Under the pieces are notes generated by a model. It ran no database searches. It had not been told where the DNA came from and worked only from the letters and a program-made list of their open reading frames with translations. The position numbers and the translations under genes are program-made. 64,000 nucleotides of DNA from Tenrec ecaudatus. Its lineage: Eukaryota; Chordata; Mammalia; Afrosoricida; Tenrecidae. The stretch lies in NCBI RefSeq assembly GCF_050624435.1, contig NC_134536.1, positions 7,134,758 through 7,198,757 on the forward strand. Direction: 5' to 3'. This document shows, one piece after another, positions 11,108 through 22,043 of the stretch; the stretch's first letter is position 1, and each line of letters starts with the position of its first letter.

Positions 11108-11532
11108 GCTCCAGGACTGTCTACTGTGATCCCTTTCAGAATGATCAGCAGAGGTTGCCAGGCACCATCTAGTGCTTCCAGTCTCAGGGTCCTGGAGACC
11201 AAGGTTCATGTGGTCTATTAGTTCTTTGGACTGTTTCCTTGCATCCTGGATTTCCTCCACTCTCCTTTGGTCCAGAGAGGGAGAAACCAGTAAGTGCACC
11301 TTAGATGGTCACTGCTTGCTAAAGTAGGATGTAGAACACTATCCTAAAGGACTACTTATGCCAATTGACCTTAGTGTCTCAGGGGACAATAGTCCTGAGC
11401 CCCTAAGCCCATAAACTCATTACCTCAAGGGGTTTGGTTATGTCTAGGAAGTTTTCATGGCTCTGATCCTCATGTGCTATACTAGATTCACAGATATATT
11501 TATTTGTAGCACGTATAAATATACAAGTAAAT
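11108..11532. other. Unassigned
   Basis: Possibly further decayed repeat. No gene seen. Confidence 0.35.
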
Positions 11533-12235
11533 CTTTTTTTAAAAATCATCTTATTGGGGCCTTGTACATTTCTTATCACAATACATACATATATCCATGT
11601 GTCAAGCACATTTGTACATTTGTTGCCATCATCATTCTCAAAACATTTGCTTTCTACTTGAGGCCTTGGTAGCAGCTCATTTTCCCCTCCCTCCCTCATG
11701 AACCCTTGATAATTTATAAATTATTATTATTTTGTCATGTCTTACACTGTCAGACATCTCCTTCCACCAACTTTTCTGTTGTCCATGCCCCAGGGAGGAG
11801 GTTATATGTAGATCCTTGTAATCTGTTCCCCCTTTCTCCCTCACCTTCTCTCCACCCTCCCAGTATTGTCACTCTCACCACTGGTCCTGAGGGGTTTATC
11901 TGTCCTGGATTCCCTGTGTTTCCAGTTCCTATCTGTGCCAGTGTACATCCTCTGGTCTAGTCAGATTTGTAAGGTAGAATTGGGATCGTGATAGTCGGGG
12001 GGAGGGGGGGAGCATTTAGGAACTAGACGAAAATTGTATATTTCATCATTACCATACTGCACCCTCACTGGTCCTCTCCTTCCCACAACCATTCTGCAAG
12101 GGGGTGTCCAATTGCCTACAGATGGGTTTTGGATCCCCAGTCCACACTCTCCCTCATTCACAATGATATGATTTTTTGTTCTTTGATGCCTGATACCTGA
12201 TCCCTTCAACACTATGCACGCGTTTGTCTTCAGTG
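11533..12235 (-). repeat. L1 3' end, 5'-truncated
   Basis: Starts with the T-rich L1 tail complement 'aaatcatcttattggggcc' and runs to 'cgcgtttgtcttcagtg'. Compared with the copy at 4216-5343 it lacks the stretch between 'gggtgcata' and 'gggatcaggt', an internal deletion. Confidence 0.85.
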
Positions 12236-12390
12236 AAAACAAGTTTTGTTGGTTTGGTTTAAGGCATCTAATTTTCTGCATTGTTAGGAGAACAATAGCT
12301 TGATTATTGATATTAGAGACACAATTCACATAATCAAGATAATCAATCTAACCTATAATAAGGAATGTACATAAAAACTAATACTTTCCC
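12236..12390. other. AT-rich target sequence
   Basis: Not assigned to a repeat. Its right end carries the first copy of the 9-bp direct repeat 'ctaatactt' (about 12378-12386) that flanks the next insertion. Confidence 0.4.
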
Positions 12391-12884
12391 CAGCACCAAA
12401 AATTAAGTGGATTCCTGCCCCTCCCCCGAAAGAATTTGTTTCAAAGGACAACATTGATTCTATAGCTCCGGGAGAGGGACATATCTGATCAGAGCACAAA
12501 GGAGCAGATGAAGGGGGAGGAGGAGAGAGTGGAGCACAGCCTGGCCCACCAGGCCGTGAGGATGATGTTCCTGAGTAGAGCAGCCAGTCCACAGAGAGAA
12601 CAACATGGCTGGCCCCACTATGAGAAATGATGCCCCTCAGTGACTAAGGGCGATACAGGGGACAGCACCGGAGACACAGTGTGGGAATTGCACCTGACCT
12701 GATCCCACCACACCGGGGCAAAGCACTGGGGGAGTGCAGCGGAACAGCAAGGGAATGGAGCAGCAAGGTCCCCAGGGAATGTTGAAAGTGGACTTTGGGG
12801 CCAGGGCGTGGTGCCCCAACAGACTGGACTGGAAAACGCTCCTAAAGACCAACAAACGATCCTTGAACTAAAAAAAAAAAAAAA
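12391..12884 (+). mobile_element. L1-derived retroposon ending in poly(A)15
   Basis: From about 12455 it matches in sense an internal L1 segment whose inverted counterpart lies at 2230-2620. It stops at 'atccttgaacta' and passes straight into 15 A residues. The full L1 continues well past this point. 'ctaatactt' occurs before (about 12378) and after (about 12887) the element, as a target-site duplication would. The first 60 bp are not recognised. Confidence 0.65.
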
Positions 12885-13419
12885 CCTAATACTTCTAGGT
12901 GTTGGCTAGAAATATTAAGAAGCTAGCAGACACATGAGGGTCTGAGTGAACTCAAGTAGCTGTTTGGTGATTTTTAAAAGAAAGTATTTTGTTTTATTTC
13001 TCCTATTCTGTTTACTTAGACACTATCAGAAATAATAGCAATGGTGCAGATTAATACTAAGCACAGTTCATAGAATTCAACAATGAGATCTTGTTCCTCA
13101 GTTTGGGGATTTAGCTACCTCTTCCACTGTTATCTTCTACTGGCTTCAGGACAACAGTGTAGCCGTGCAATTCTGTTAAATTCCAGAGATCTCATTCGTC
13201 CAATGGGTTTTCGGGCCCTTCTTCTAAGACTGAGCTGGTCCAATTTTGGTCAAGCATTTTCAGTGAATCTGTAAAGTAAAACTTATATAGAGAACAAAGA
13301 TTTGTAAATGGAACTTACAATAAGAATTCTTTTAAAGTGAAAGACCTAACAGCAATTAAATACAAAGCTAAAAAATAGTTTTAAACCTTTAGTTGGGTAT
13401 ATCTTTAAACATGATCATT
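12885..13419. other. AT-rich, unassigned
   Basis: No gene or recognised repeat. Confidence 0.4.
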
Positions 13420-13625
13420 ATTTTTTGCATTTTATTGGCATCTAATCCATATACCATACAATTCAATAGTGCATTTGTTCAATCATATCAAGAATTGTAC
13501 AATCATCACCACAATTAAATGTAATACACCCCTCACCCCCAACCCTCTGCCTCGCCAGGGTTTAATCGCCTTTAAAATGAGTTGTGTAATCACAATCAGT
13601 TCTAGTACTCCCTCCCCCTAAACGT
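13420..13625 (-). repeat. Older L1 3' UTR fragment
   Basis: 'ccatataccatacaattcaa' and 'gaattgtacaatcatcacca' match the complement of the common mammalian L1M-type 3' UTR. Related text occurs at 63138-63647. Confidence 0.65.
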
Positions 13626-14194
13626 GATAATTAACCTGATTTGTAAAGTACTTCAGCTAGAACATTTAATAATTCTGAGACATAATATTAAATAGTTAGG
13701 ATACACCAGGAATATGCTAAGATGATCAGGCAAACATTGGCAGACAAATTTTATCTTAAAGAAAATGTGGTACTTCTCTTGATTGACAATACATTGTATC
13801 AAGCACTTTTTAAAGTCTTTTTATTTTCTTCTTTATGAAAGAGATATACATCGTTTGTGGTTTTCCATGAGATTTCAAGACTTCAATCTTGAAAAGTATT
13901 ATCAAATTTGGGGATTTTATGTTAAAATCTTTAACTTTAAGATAGATTGAATAAAAAAAAAAGATAGATTGAATAAGCATAAAATAAATTCTCTAACAGT
14001 AAATAAGGAAATGTTTGTCTTAATAGTGAGAAACTTTTTTCTTTATGTAATATTTGCCATTAAGGTTTTAATTTTTTAATGAATGAACCCACTCAATTTC
14101 CATAAAGCCTTATAGATAAGTAAGAATCTCCCATTAATCAAACAAAAATATTTAATAAACTTTTCAATATTATTTTGCTTAGCCATAGTTTCTT
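13626..14194. other. AT-rich, unassigned
   Basis: No feature recognised. Confidence 0.4.
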
Positions 14195-15892
14195 CTTCTT
14201 TTTTTAGATCATTTTATTGGGGGCTCTTACAACTCTCGTTACAGTCCATACATCAATTGTATCCGACATATTCGTACATATATGCCATCGTTCCTTTCTA
14301 CACAATTACTTTCCATTGAGCCCTTGAGATCAGCTCCTTTTTTTCTTCCTCTCCCTCCCAGACACCCCCAACCATCATAGCCCCTTGATAGATTATAGAT
14401 TGTTAATTATCTTCATCTCTCACACTGACTGCTGTCTCCCTTCCCCTCTGGTATCTGTTGTTCTTCCCCTGGAGGGGGGTGTGTGGTTCTGTGCCATTCG
14501 TTGTGATTGGTGCCCCCTCCCTCCTCACATGTCCCCCACTGCCCCCTACCCTTTTGGTATCTTTATTCCCATCCCTGTTCCTGGGTTCCATGTGCTGTGA
14601 GTTTTATCTCTTGTCTATATCTATGTACATGCTCCCGTCTAGTCCAGAGTGGGAAGCGGCACGGGGTCATGATAGCGGGGGTGGAGGTGGGGAGGTGGGG
14701 AGTGAGGAGGCCTCAAGGGATCAGAGGGATATTGCATGACCTGTTAGTGCTCTAACAGTGCTCTAACTGCACCCTGATTGATGCATCCCCTCTGGTGTGT
14801 TGTTTGCACTGCGCGCTGCCAATTTGTTAGAACAAAGTGATCTTGTATTGAGGGAAGATATGAGCTGAGTCTCAGAACCCGTGTGCAGCCTCAGTGCATT
14901 GCCTTATAAATATTTGTACATAGGCCAATACCACTATTGTTATGGATTAATGTATTTGCATAAGCGCACACCTCTGTTGATCTCCCTATCCATGCCTTTC
15001 TTCCTAGAGCTTGCCTCTGCTTCCTTTTGCCTCCTCCTGCCCCGCCATCACTTTCCCCCTTCTTCCACCTCTCAGTGCTTCCTCTCCACTAGCTTGGTGT
15101 TGCTCGAATGCTCTCAGGATCTCTGCCCTCTCCTGGATGCTGGTTCCGCTTCCCTACTTGTTCCCCTGTCCAAGATGCTGTCTGCTCACCACACCCTTCT
15201 CCCTGCCTCCTTCTTCCCCCGAGACCTTCCGGGGCCATTGGCCCATTGGCATCTCCCCGGGCCTTCCTCCCATAGTCTAACCCATATAATTAGGCAAACC
15301 AGCCATGTCCTAGTCTGAAAAGAAAACATACGATTGAAGAAAGAAAAGGAAAGAGAAAAAGAAAGAAAAAAAACCCTACATAGGTCCAGGTCTGTTCACT
15401 GGTCCCCATGAGTCCCCCCTGGTCCTGAGGGAGATCTGGGGGCTGCTCCTCCTCACCTGAAGTCCATTCTTAGGGCTCCTCAGGGGCTCTGTGCTCAGCT
15501 TTACTCCAACTGCCGATCTCTTATGCTCCATTCCCACACGGTCTCGCCGCCGTGTGTCCCCCTTATTGTCCCCTGTCACCATATGCTCCAGTGAGGGGAC
15601 ATGTCTTGAGTTGCCGGTAGCCCCACAGTCCTCTCTGTACGCCAGCAGCTCCATGCAGGGACCTCCTCCTCCGGGCTTGGCCAGCAGCTCCATGCAGGGA
15701 CCTCCTCCTCCGGGCTTGGGGTGCCCATAGGGAGTCTAGGCCGGCTGCCCTTTCTCTTTTTCCTTCTTGGTTTGCTTCCGTCTGGGTATGATAGGTCGGG
15801 TCCTCTCCCCCACCGGAAGGTCTAGTGTCATTCTCTGCAGCCGACACTTCCAGGGCAGGGGTCAGGCTGGCTCTGGTTGAGGCAGGCCCTAT
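14195..15892 (-). mobile_element. L1 3' region, about 1.7 kb
   Basis: Begins with a T-run and 'agatcattttattgggggct' and continues through the L1 3' UTR into more 5' sequence. It belongs to a related but distinct L1 subfamily ('tacaactctcgttacagtcc'). 'ccatagtttcttc' before it and 'ccatggtttttca' after it may be a diverged target-site duplication. It carries a perfect 39-bp tandem duplication, listed separately. Confidence 0.8.
15642..15719. repeat. 39-bp tandem duplication (two perfect copies)
   Basis: Units 15642-15680 and 15681-15719 are identical and directly adjacent. Each starts 'ccagcagctccatgcaggga' and ends 'ccgggcttgg'. They lie inside the L1. Confidence 0.97.
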
Positions 15893-16155
15893 ACCCATGG
15901 TTTTTCATACTGTCCTTTTTAAAAAAATAACTCAACTCATTCTCTTCTTATTATTTTTTAAAATTTAATCTCTCTCAACTTTCCCCTAACTGTCTATGAC
16001 TTATCATAGACCCTTGTGTCTCAGCTTTATATTCTGGGATAGCCAGATACTTATTTTAAGATAAGGCTCCTTTTTGCTTTCCTTTAAAAATATTTTTAAA
16101 CTTTGTCTTTTTAAATTTTCTATTCAACTTTTCTTTGATCTTTTGCAATGTACTC
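15893..16155. other. T-rich, unassigned
   Basis: No feature recognised. Confidence 0.4.
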
Positions 16156-16300
16156 TGACCTGGTGATGTGGACACTTTGAACTGCTGCCACAAGGTCAGT
16201 GGAGGGAGCCTGCTATCCACTCAGAAACCCAAATGGGGCAGTTCTGTTCTGCTACAGGGTGCTTTCAGTCAGAATGGACTCAGTGGCAGAGGAGTTTGGG
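16156..16300 (+). repeat. AfroSINE copy, decayed
   Basis: Head with 'gctgccacaaggtcagtgg' and tail 'gtcagaatggactcagtggc'. The centre is shortened. Confidence 0.7.
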
Positions 16301-16524
16301 GTTTCTGTAGCCATTTTATTTTTAACAACCGGTGTTTTTTATTTTAGGACAAAAAAGTTTTTGTCTTAGTTATTTTTAAAAGATAAACTGATTTTATGTC
16401 CATGCATTATAAAACATAAGGTTAACCCTGCCTTTTTGATTTATAACTATTTCTTTATTATCAAGCAAATTAGAATAAGTTCTTTGAGAATATATTGTGA
16501 TTTCATTTAGCTATCCCAGGCAAG
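16301..16524. other. Unassigned
   Basis: No feature recognised. Confidence 0.4.
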
Positions 16525-16700
16525 AGTTGAGCAATGGATTAAGTAAGTGTTGGGTTTCCAACCACAAGGTTAATAGTTCAAAGCCCTCAGCTGCTCCACA
16601 GGAGAAAGATGAGGCTGGCCATTTCTGTGAAAAGAAACATTACATTCTCAAAACCCTATGGAGCAGTTCTGCTCTTTCTTATGGGGATGCTTGGGATTAG
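16525..16700 (+). repeat. AfroSINE copy
   Basis: 'ccaaccacaaggttaatagt', 'tccacaggagaaagatgagg' and 'ctatggagcagttctgctct' in order. The 3' tail is truncated. Confidence 0.8.
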
Positions 16701-17142
16701 AAATTTTTTTAGAAGTAATTTAAACTAAGTTTTCTTTGTGTAGGGCTCTGTTGGACTAATTGATATAAACCAGGAATTGTTTAAGTAGATTGATTTATGA
16801 CAACGTTCCTTAGAGTCACTCTGAACAGACCAGAATATAAAACAGGAACGAGTAGTAGTTTTTCTGGAAGGAAAAAAGAAGTGAAATTTTTAGGTAGCAC
16901 TATGAAAAAGGTTAGTCATGGTTTTCTGTTTTATCTACAAACCAACCGTTAGACACAGTAACCTCTCAGGGGGAAAGTGAAATAGAAAATCATGTCCAGC
17001 TTAAATGCTGGCTCATAAAATACCATGCTGTCTAAGCATATGGAGGACCGATTTCTGAAACTGTATATAAACATTCTTTGGTAAGATCAACCCAACTTTA
17101 CAGAATAGTAGGTTCTAAAGATAATCTGTTAACTGGCTACGG
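16701..17142. other. Unassigned
   Basis: No gene or repeat recognised. Confidence 0.4.
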
Positions 17143-17214
17143 TCTCCCTCGCTGCCATCAAGCCTGGCCTGACTCCAGCAGCGTAACAGGGCAGAGTAGA
17201 ACTGCCTCCAAGAC
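17143..17214 (-). repeat. AfroSINE, outer copy, 3' part
   Basis: 'cgctgccatcaagcctggcc' to 'gtagaactgcctccaagac' is a minus SINE tail. It is interrupted by the SINE at 17222-17420 and continues at 17430. Confidence 0.7.
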
Positions 17215-17221
17215 ACAAACA

Positions 17222-17420
17222 CATGCAAACACACACAAACTCACTGCCACCAAGTCTATGCCAACTCATAGCAATGCTACAGGTAGGGTTGTACTGCCTC
17301 TGTGCATTCCCACAATTGTTAAGAGAAGGAGAAACCCCTATCTTTCTCCTGAGGAGCACCTGGTGGTTTCGAACTATGTACCTTGCAGCCCAACATATAA
17401 AATTATACCACCATAGACTA
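17222..17420 (-). repeat. AfroSINE, inserted copy
   Basis: Near full-length minus SINE: 'actcactgccaccaagtcta' to 'ataaaattataccaccatag'. Short similar stretches at its borders ('aagacacaaac' and 'gaagacaaagc') may be the target-site duplication. Confidence 0.8.
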
Positions 17421-17429
17421 AAATTTTAA

Positions 17430-17532
17430 AGGAAGACAAAGCCTCCTCTTTCTCAAGCAGAGCAGCTGGTCATTTCGAACTGCTGATCTTGCAGCTAGCA
17501 GCCCATCGGAAAACCCACCACCCCACCAGGAC
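17430..17532 (-). repeat. AfroSINE, outer copy, 5' part
   Basis: 'aaagcctcctctttctc' to 'accaccccaccagga' is the head side of a minus SINE. It completes the copy starting at 17143. Confidence 0.7.
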
Positions 17533-18446
17533 TAAGTCTCAGGTGGAGAGATTTTTATTTAGATATTTTTATTCATGTTGAATATTAAACAAACATTTTC
17601 TAAAGAGAATGCAAATGAAAATTCATTTTCTCAAACTGGAAGGAGCAAGAGCAGGAAAAAATTTTTAACTGATTAAAATTCCAAATTACTTTTAGTATAT
17701 TTAACTCACACTATTTTTGAATGTGAACCTTAAATTAGCCTTCCAGTTGAGGATAGAAAAAGCCAGACTTATTTATTAGGGATGACACACTTAGGTTCTT
17801 GAGGGGAAGTCTCCAGTTCCCCTAGAGCAGGGGTTCTAGGTTTGGGGGGAGGTGGGGGACAAGTGGGCAGGAAAGGGAAGCTTCAGCCTTTAGCAATGTG
17901 CCCCATTTCTGAGGCCTGGAGCCAGAGTAGAAGAGAACTTTCACACTCTTTGGAAAAAGGCTACCTCCAAGCTACAGAGGAAATTGACCTCCACAATGAA
18001 CCCAAATCTGATCCCAAAGCACCACACCTTAAACAATGAAAGGTGTGTTTTTAGACACCTCAAGCATAAACTCAAATTAAGGAGTTAATATAAAAGGAAA
18101 GCAGAGTTGGATAATGAGACTGTTGAAGTCATAGAGGAGATAGGTGGACTATTAAAATGTTTCAGGTAGATGATACTTTTTGCCTTAAAACACAGCTTCC
18201 AGCCAGATCCTAGACTTAAGGGTATATGTCATTAACATGTGAAATAATTAGATAGTATATTTGTCACTATTGTTATAAATATGAACTGTCAGAAAGATAG
18301 TTGATATGTGAGTAGTTTATTATGAAAACACTTAACGAAATATTTCAACTATCCAAGAAATCACCTCTCTCGTCATTGCTCATATACCTGTATATTTTAT
18401 TTCATGATAATCATAAAAAAGTAGACCATTTTTATATCCACTAGAA
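17533..18446. other. Unassigned, partly AT-rich
   Basis: About 0.9 kb without a recognised gene or repeat. A G-rich stretch lies near 17840-17875. Confidence 0.4.
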
Positions 18447-18647
18447 GTCCCACTGCCATTGAAACAATTCTGACTCATACTGACCATATAAGACAGGGCA
18501 GAACTGTCCCTGTGGGTTTCCAAGACTGTACATCTTTCTGGGAGTAGTCAACCTCATCTTTCTCCCACAAAGCAATTGGTGGTCTTGAACTGCTGTCCCT
18601 GTGGCTAGCAGCCCAATGTGTAACCCCTATGTCTCTGGGGCTCCCAC
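18447..18647 (-). repeat. AfroSINE copy
   Basis: 'cactgccattgaaacaattc' to 'ctatgtctctggggctccc', full-length order. Confidence 0.88.
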
Positions 18648-18849
18648 ACAACCACAGGCTACAGTTTGACTTAAAATGACTCCAGCAGATGAGCTTCTTC
18701 GAGGCTCAATATTCAAAAGGACACCTCAGGGCAAATGGCCACTGTGGGCTCACTCCAAGTCTATGGACCCCAGAAATCTTGAGTTCAGAGGAATTGAAAT
18801 GGTTTCTTATCATACTGGTCCTTGACATTTATTGGCCCTTATTATGTGC

Positions 18850-18930
18850 CCTTAGTTCCTGGGTCATTGGGTAGTTCAACACCCTTGATGGCTAACCCAA
18901 ACATCGCAAGTTCAAGTCACCCAGACATAT
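18850..18930 (+). repeat. AfroSINE, left part, split by an ERV
   Basis: A diverged head, 'ggctaacccaaacatcgcaa' and 'gttcaagtcacccagac'. The matching remainder begins at 21636 on the other side of the provirus. Confidence 0.65.
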
Positions 18931-19216
18931 TGTAACAGCGAAACCATGATTCGGAATGGTTAGGCAGCACTCTCGGAGAACCTGAAAGAGGAAAGACTTA
19001 TTAGCCTGTGACCCAAAGGAACGAATGTTCTGGAAGATCTGGACCCTGAATGTTGGGGTGGGGGGGGAGGAGCATAGCTTTTATACACTAGGTCACAAAA
19101 GCCAGCAAGGTCACAGCAGGGATTCTAGCCGCAGGAATGAGGAAGTCCATGGGGAGGGGCAGTGCACTGGGTTTCTCTTCCGACGATGAAAATTCCCTAT
19201 TCAGATGTTCCTTATA
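18931..19216 (-). repeat. ERV 3' LTR
   Basis: Shares with the right-hand LTR the order 'cttttata', 'caggaatgag', 'agtgcactgggtttctcttc' and 'aaaattccctattcagatg'. The adjacent 'gtttcccccttgg' on its right is the complement of a polypurine tract. Confidence 0.7.
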
Positions 19217-20114
19217 GTTTCCCCCTTGGGATGCTCATATGCTTTGCTACTCCTGGGGGAACACTTCCGGGGTCCTCTCTGGGTAGCTGTCGACTCGGTG
19301 CGTGGGGTGTGGAGGGGGCTGCTTTGGCTGGTGCGGTTGTCCCCTGACCACATGGAGTTTGTCGTTGATTCCCTGACAGCCAGTAGCAGCCGTCCAGCCC
19401 CAGCAAGCGGTGATCCAGAGCATGTCTACCCAGTGAGTGCCAGGGTGTCGCACGGGTCCCTTCTCCACATTTCAGTTCTCCTTTTCCAGGCCCCAGCCCA
19501 GGCCCCGGAAGGTGTGTGGGCTCATGTAGATAGCGGAGGTGGCTAGCTGCCACTGGGCAGTCAAATCTCCACAACTGAGTTGCAAGCAGGGGTGAAACTC
19601 GAGGACAGCAGGGTCTCTGAGACAGTCACATTAAGCACCAGGTGTGAGGCTGGCTGTGGGGAGTATAGCAGATTAGAGATCCTTTCAGGGCTAAACAAAA
19701 GTGTAAGAAGGCCCCTAGGAGCACCCTCAGCAAGATGGACCATTCTTCAGGGTGGTGACCGCTGGCCCTATGACAAGTAGGAGAGCCTTCGTCCTAAAGC
19801 TCCTCCAGGGGAACGCTGAGAGGAGACCGTTCATGAGGGGCTCAGGCTCCGCTGTGCACACACCAGCCACCTTCCGGTACCGTGAGGAGGGCAGGATGTA
19901 GTCTTTCCCAGCAGGTGGCTCTGGACTAGGACCAGTTTGAGTGGATTCAAAGGTGTCCAGCTGGCGGTCTGCCCAGGGGGAACTGGGGTGTGAGCTTCTT
20001 CTTTGGGTAGGATGGATCCACAGGGCGGGCTCTGGAATTTTCTTAGCATTTGGGATTACCAGGATTATGATATGGGGCCAGATCCATGGTCCATGCTGGC
20101 CTGAAGGGGCTGAA
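19217..20114 (-). pseudogene. ERV internal remnant (possible integrase end and env)
   Basis: The minus strand is open in pieces: 20049-19831, 19743-19561 and 19574-19212. The first has a proline-rich stretch that resembles the end of a retroviral integrase followed by spacer, but only weakly. No env landmark (furin site, CKS17-like region or transmembrane anchor) could be confirmed. It is non-functional. Confidence 0.4.
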
Positions 20115-20120
20115 AAGGGT

Positions 20121-20630
20121 TGAGATAGTTAAAGTTTATTGTGTCAACCTGGCCAATAAACACATGTGGGGTTAATTCAAGGGCGGAGAGAGAAATGCCT
20201 TGGCAAGCCTCGCCTTTCTAGTTCTCAGGTCTCTTGCTTTCTGATGGTGAGACCAGAGTACAGCTGCCTTAGCCAGTTCCCTGCTTCAGCTGGCAAGGCT
20301 TACTTCCTGCAAGGCATCCCCAAGGAGAAGCCGTATGGACATACCCCGATGCAGCCCTGGGTGCTGGAGCAGACTTGTCGAGACCCCTGTCATCACTGAG
20401 ATGCTTACACATTCACTGACTTGGTTTTCCTCCTGCAGTTGGCATCATGGTGTATGTTTTGTGAGATGGAGAGGGACTTTGTGGATTGGTGTTGGACATA
20501 TGGGTTAATGTTGGACTTGTGGGATTGGGCAGCACTAGGTTGGGATGTACACTTACCCTTTATATAAAACTCTCTCTAATACATATGAGTTTCTGTTGAT
20601 TTGTTTCTCTAAAGTACCCAGACTATCACA
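20121..20630 (+). mobile_element. Solo LTR, ERVL/MLT2-like, inside the ERV
   Basis: Starts TGAGATAGTTAAAG and 'ttattgtgtcaacctggcc', very like MLT2 LTR starts. It ends 'ttgatttgtttctctaaag…tatcaca'. 'tttatataaaac' at about 20560 could be a promoter or polyadenylation region. It lies in plus orientation, opposite to the ERV it interrupts. Confidence 0.75.
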
Positions 20631-20665
20631 AATGGTCTTCCCTGGTGTCACTCACAAAGAGCAAA

Positions 20666-21046
20666 TCATCCACATGCTAAAGGAGAGACCAGTTTAGCTT
20701 GTCTCCAGGGAAGCTGGCCAAATGCAATTTTAAGGCCAAGGTGGATGGTGCTCTCAGAACAAGGAGGGTGTATTTTGTACCTCTGCAGGAAGCAGGTCCA
20801 GGTCAGTTGGCTCTGAGCTCTGGAGGTCATGTCCTCCCATTCAAAAGCAAAGATGGGTTGGCTGACGGACACTGTCTTAGGCAGACGGTATCTTCCAGAT
20901 CCACACAGTAAAGCAGGCAGCCTTGGGTGGAAGGAGACTCTAAGCATATGTGGGTTCCAGGCCAGAGGGTGCAGAGTGACTGCAGCATTGTTTACAGCCG
21001 ATAGGTATTGCATGGTGCAGGACACCCCCCCGCCCCCCTTCTTCAT
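20666..21046 (-). pseudogene. ERV pol, reverse transcriptase fragment
   Basis: An open minus frame of 126 codons. Residues 63-70 (QPIFAFEW) and 80-84 (QLTWT) match the conserved gammaretroviral RT fingers/palm region, and 'AVNNAAVTLHP' (residues 17-27) matches the segment before it. The stretch between them is degraded. The catalytic YxDD segment should lie further left, but the frame closes and the ERVL-type LTR follows, so the enzyme is incomplete. No start codon is implied, because pol is made by readthrough or frameshift in this family. Confidence 0.8.
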
Positions 21047-21299
21047 AGGTGAGAGGGGAGTGTTCCAGGTGCACTGGCATTCTAGAAGTTTCCCATCCTC
21101 TCAGAGCCTAACAATGTGTTCTTGAATCCCTTTATGAGCCTCTGATTTCCAGAGGCCCTGTCAGACCCTGATGGGTTGGGCTCTCAGCTTAAGTTCATTC
21201 ACAGCGGGCTCATGGTTGACTGCAGGTCCTGGGGGTGAGTGCTTGGCTCAGATGTTGGGAAAGGTCATGAGGAGCTCTTCTGGTTCTCATGACTGGCAG

Positions 21300-21631
21300 G
21301 ATGACTTGAGTGGAGTCTCCACTCTTCCCAGGGGAACATAAGGGCCATGATCAGAAGCTTTGTGTGGGTCAGGGTCAGCTGAATGGGGCCCTCAGGTACA
21401 AAGGTGATTCTTGCTCCCAGTTTGGAGAGAAGTGGGCGTAACTTTTATGCTTTATCTGCAAGGTCCCAGAAGCAGAATAAGCAAGGATTTCTAGTGCAGC
21501 GGGGGGCCTTAGTAAAGGAGGAAGGCGGGCGGCAGATGGGTGCGTCCCAGGAATGAGCAAGTACATGGGGGAGGCAGTGTGTTGGGTTTCTTTTCCAATG
21601 GTTAAAATTCCCTAATAAGATTTTCCTTACA
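21300..21631 (-). repeat. ERV 5' LTR
   Basis: 'aacttttatgctttatctgc', 'caggaatgagcaagtacatg' and 'gtgttgggtttcttttcc' parallel the other LTR. The two LTRs have diverged visibly, so this is an old insertion. The U5 edge near 21300 is approximate. Confidence 0.65.
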
Positions 21632-21635
21632 GTAT

Positions 21636-21712
21636 AATGAAAAAAGACCCGGTAATCCGTTTCCAAAAGTTCAGCCACTGGACCATCCTATGGAGCACAA
21701 TTCTGTTAGGAT
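21636..21712 (+). repeat. AfroSINE, right part, split by the ERV
   Basis: 'cctatggagcacaattctgt' is the SINE 3' middle and follows the same reading as the fragment ending at 18930. The end of the SINE is lost. Confidence 0.6.
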
Positions 21713-21779
21713 TCCCAGGTGCAGCGGGAGCCAGGTACGTGGTGGTGTGCTGTAACACAAAGCTCCTGCCCTCACAAAG

Positions 21780-21976
21780 TACTCCCTGTCACGGAGTCCA
21801 TTCTGACTCATAGCGACTTATACTCAGGTAGATCTTCCCCTTTGGGTCTCTGAAACTGTAATTATTTATGGGAGTAGACAGCCTCATGTTTTTCCTTTGA
21901 AAAGGCTGTTAGGTTCAAACTGCTGACCTTGTGGCTAACAGCTCAGTGCATAGCCCCCTATATCACCAGGGCTCAT
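21780..21976 (-). repeat. AfroSINE copy
   Basis: 'ctccctgtcacggagtccat' to 'ctatatcaccagggctc', full order. Confidence 0.88.
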
Positions 21977-22043
21977 GCCTCTCATGAACTAATAGTGTGG
22001 AAACATCCCAATAACAAATTCAGTTCCACTGGGGAAAATGCAG

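Larger units (their letters stand above)
18931..21631 (-). mobile_element. Defective class I (gammaretrovirus-like) endogenous retrovirus
   Basis: Minus-strand order from right to left: 5' LTR, pol RT fragment, an ERVL-type LTR inserted at 20121-20630, possible integrase-end and env remnants, 3' LTR. The ends are TGTAACAG (18931) and …CCTTACA (21631). Flanking tetramers atat and gtat differ by one base, compatible with a 4-bp duplication. Gag, protease and most of pol are not seen, and the remaining frames are broken. Class I is inferred from the RT motifs. Confidence 0.8.

Noticed and set aside
12391-12884. Twin-primed inversion of the neighbouring minus L1 (11533-12235)
   Set aside because: The plus segment has its own poly(A) and its own flanking 9-bp repeat, and it is separated by about 150 bp of unrelated sequence. 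A separate insertion explains it better.
19217-20114. Intact retroviral env gene
   Set aside because: Frames are broken and no env landmark can be confirmed. It is at most a decayed remnant.
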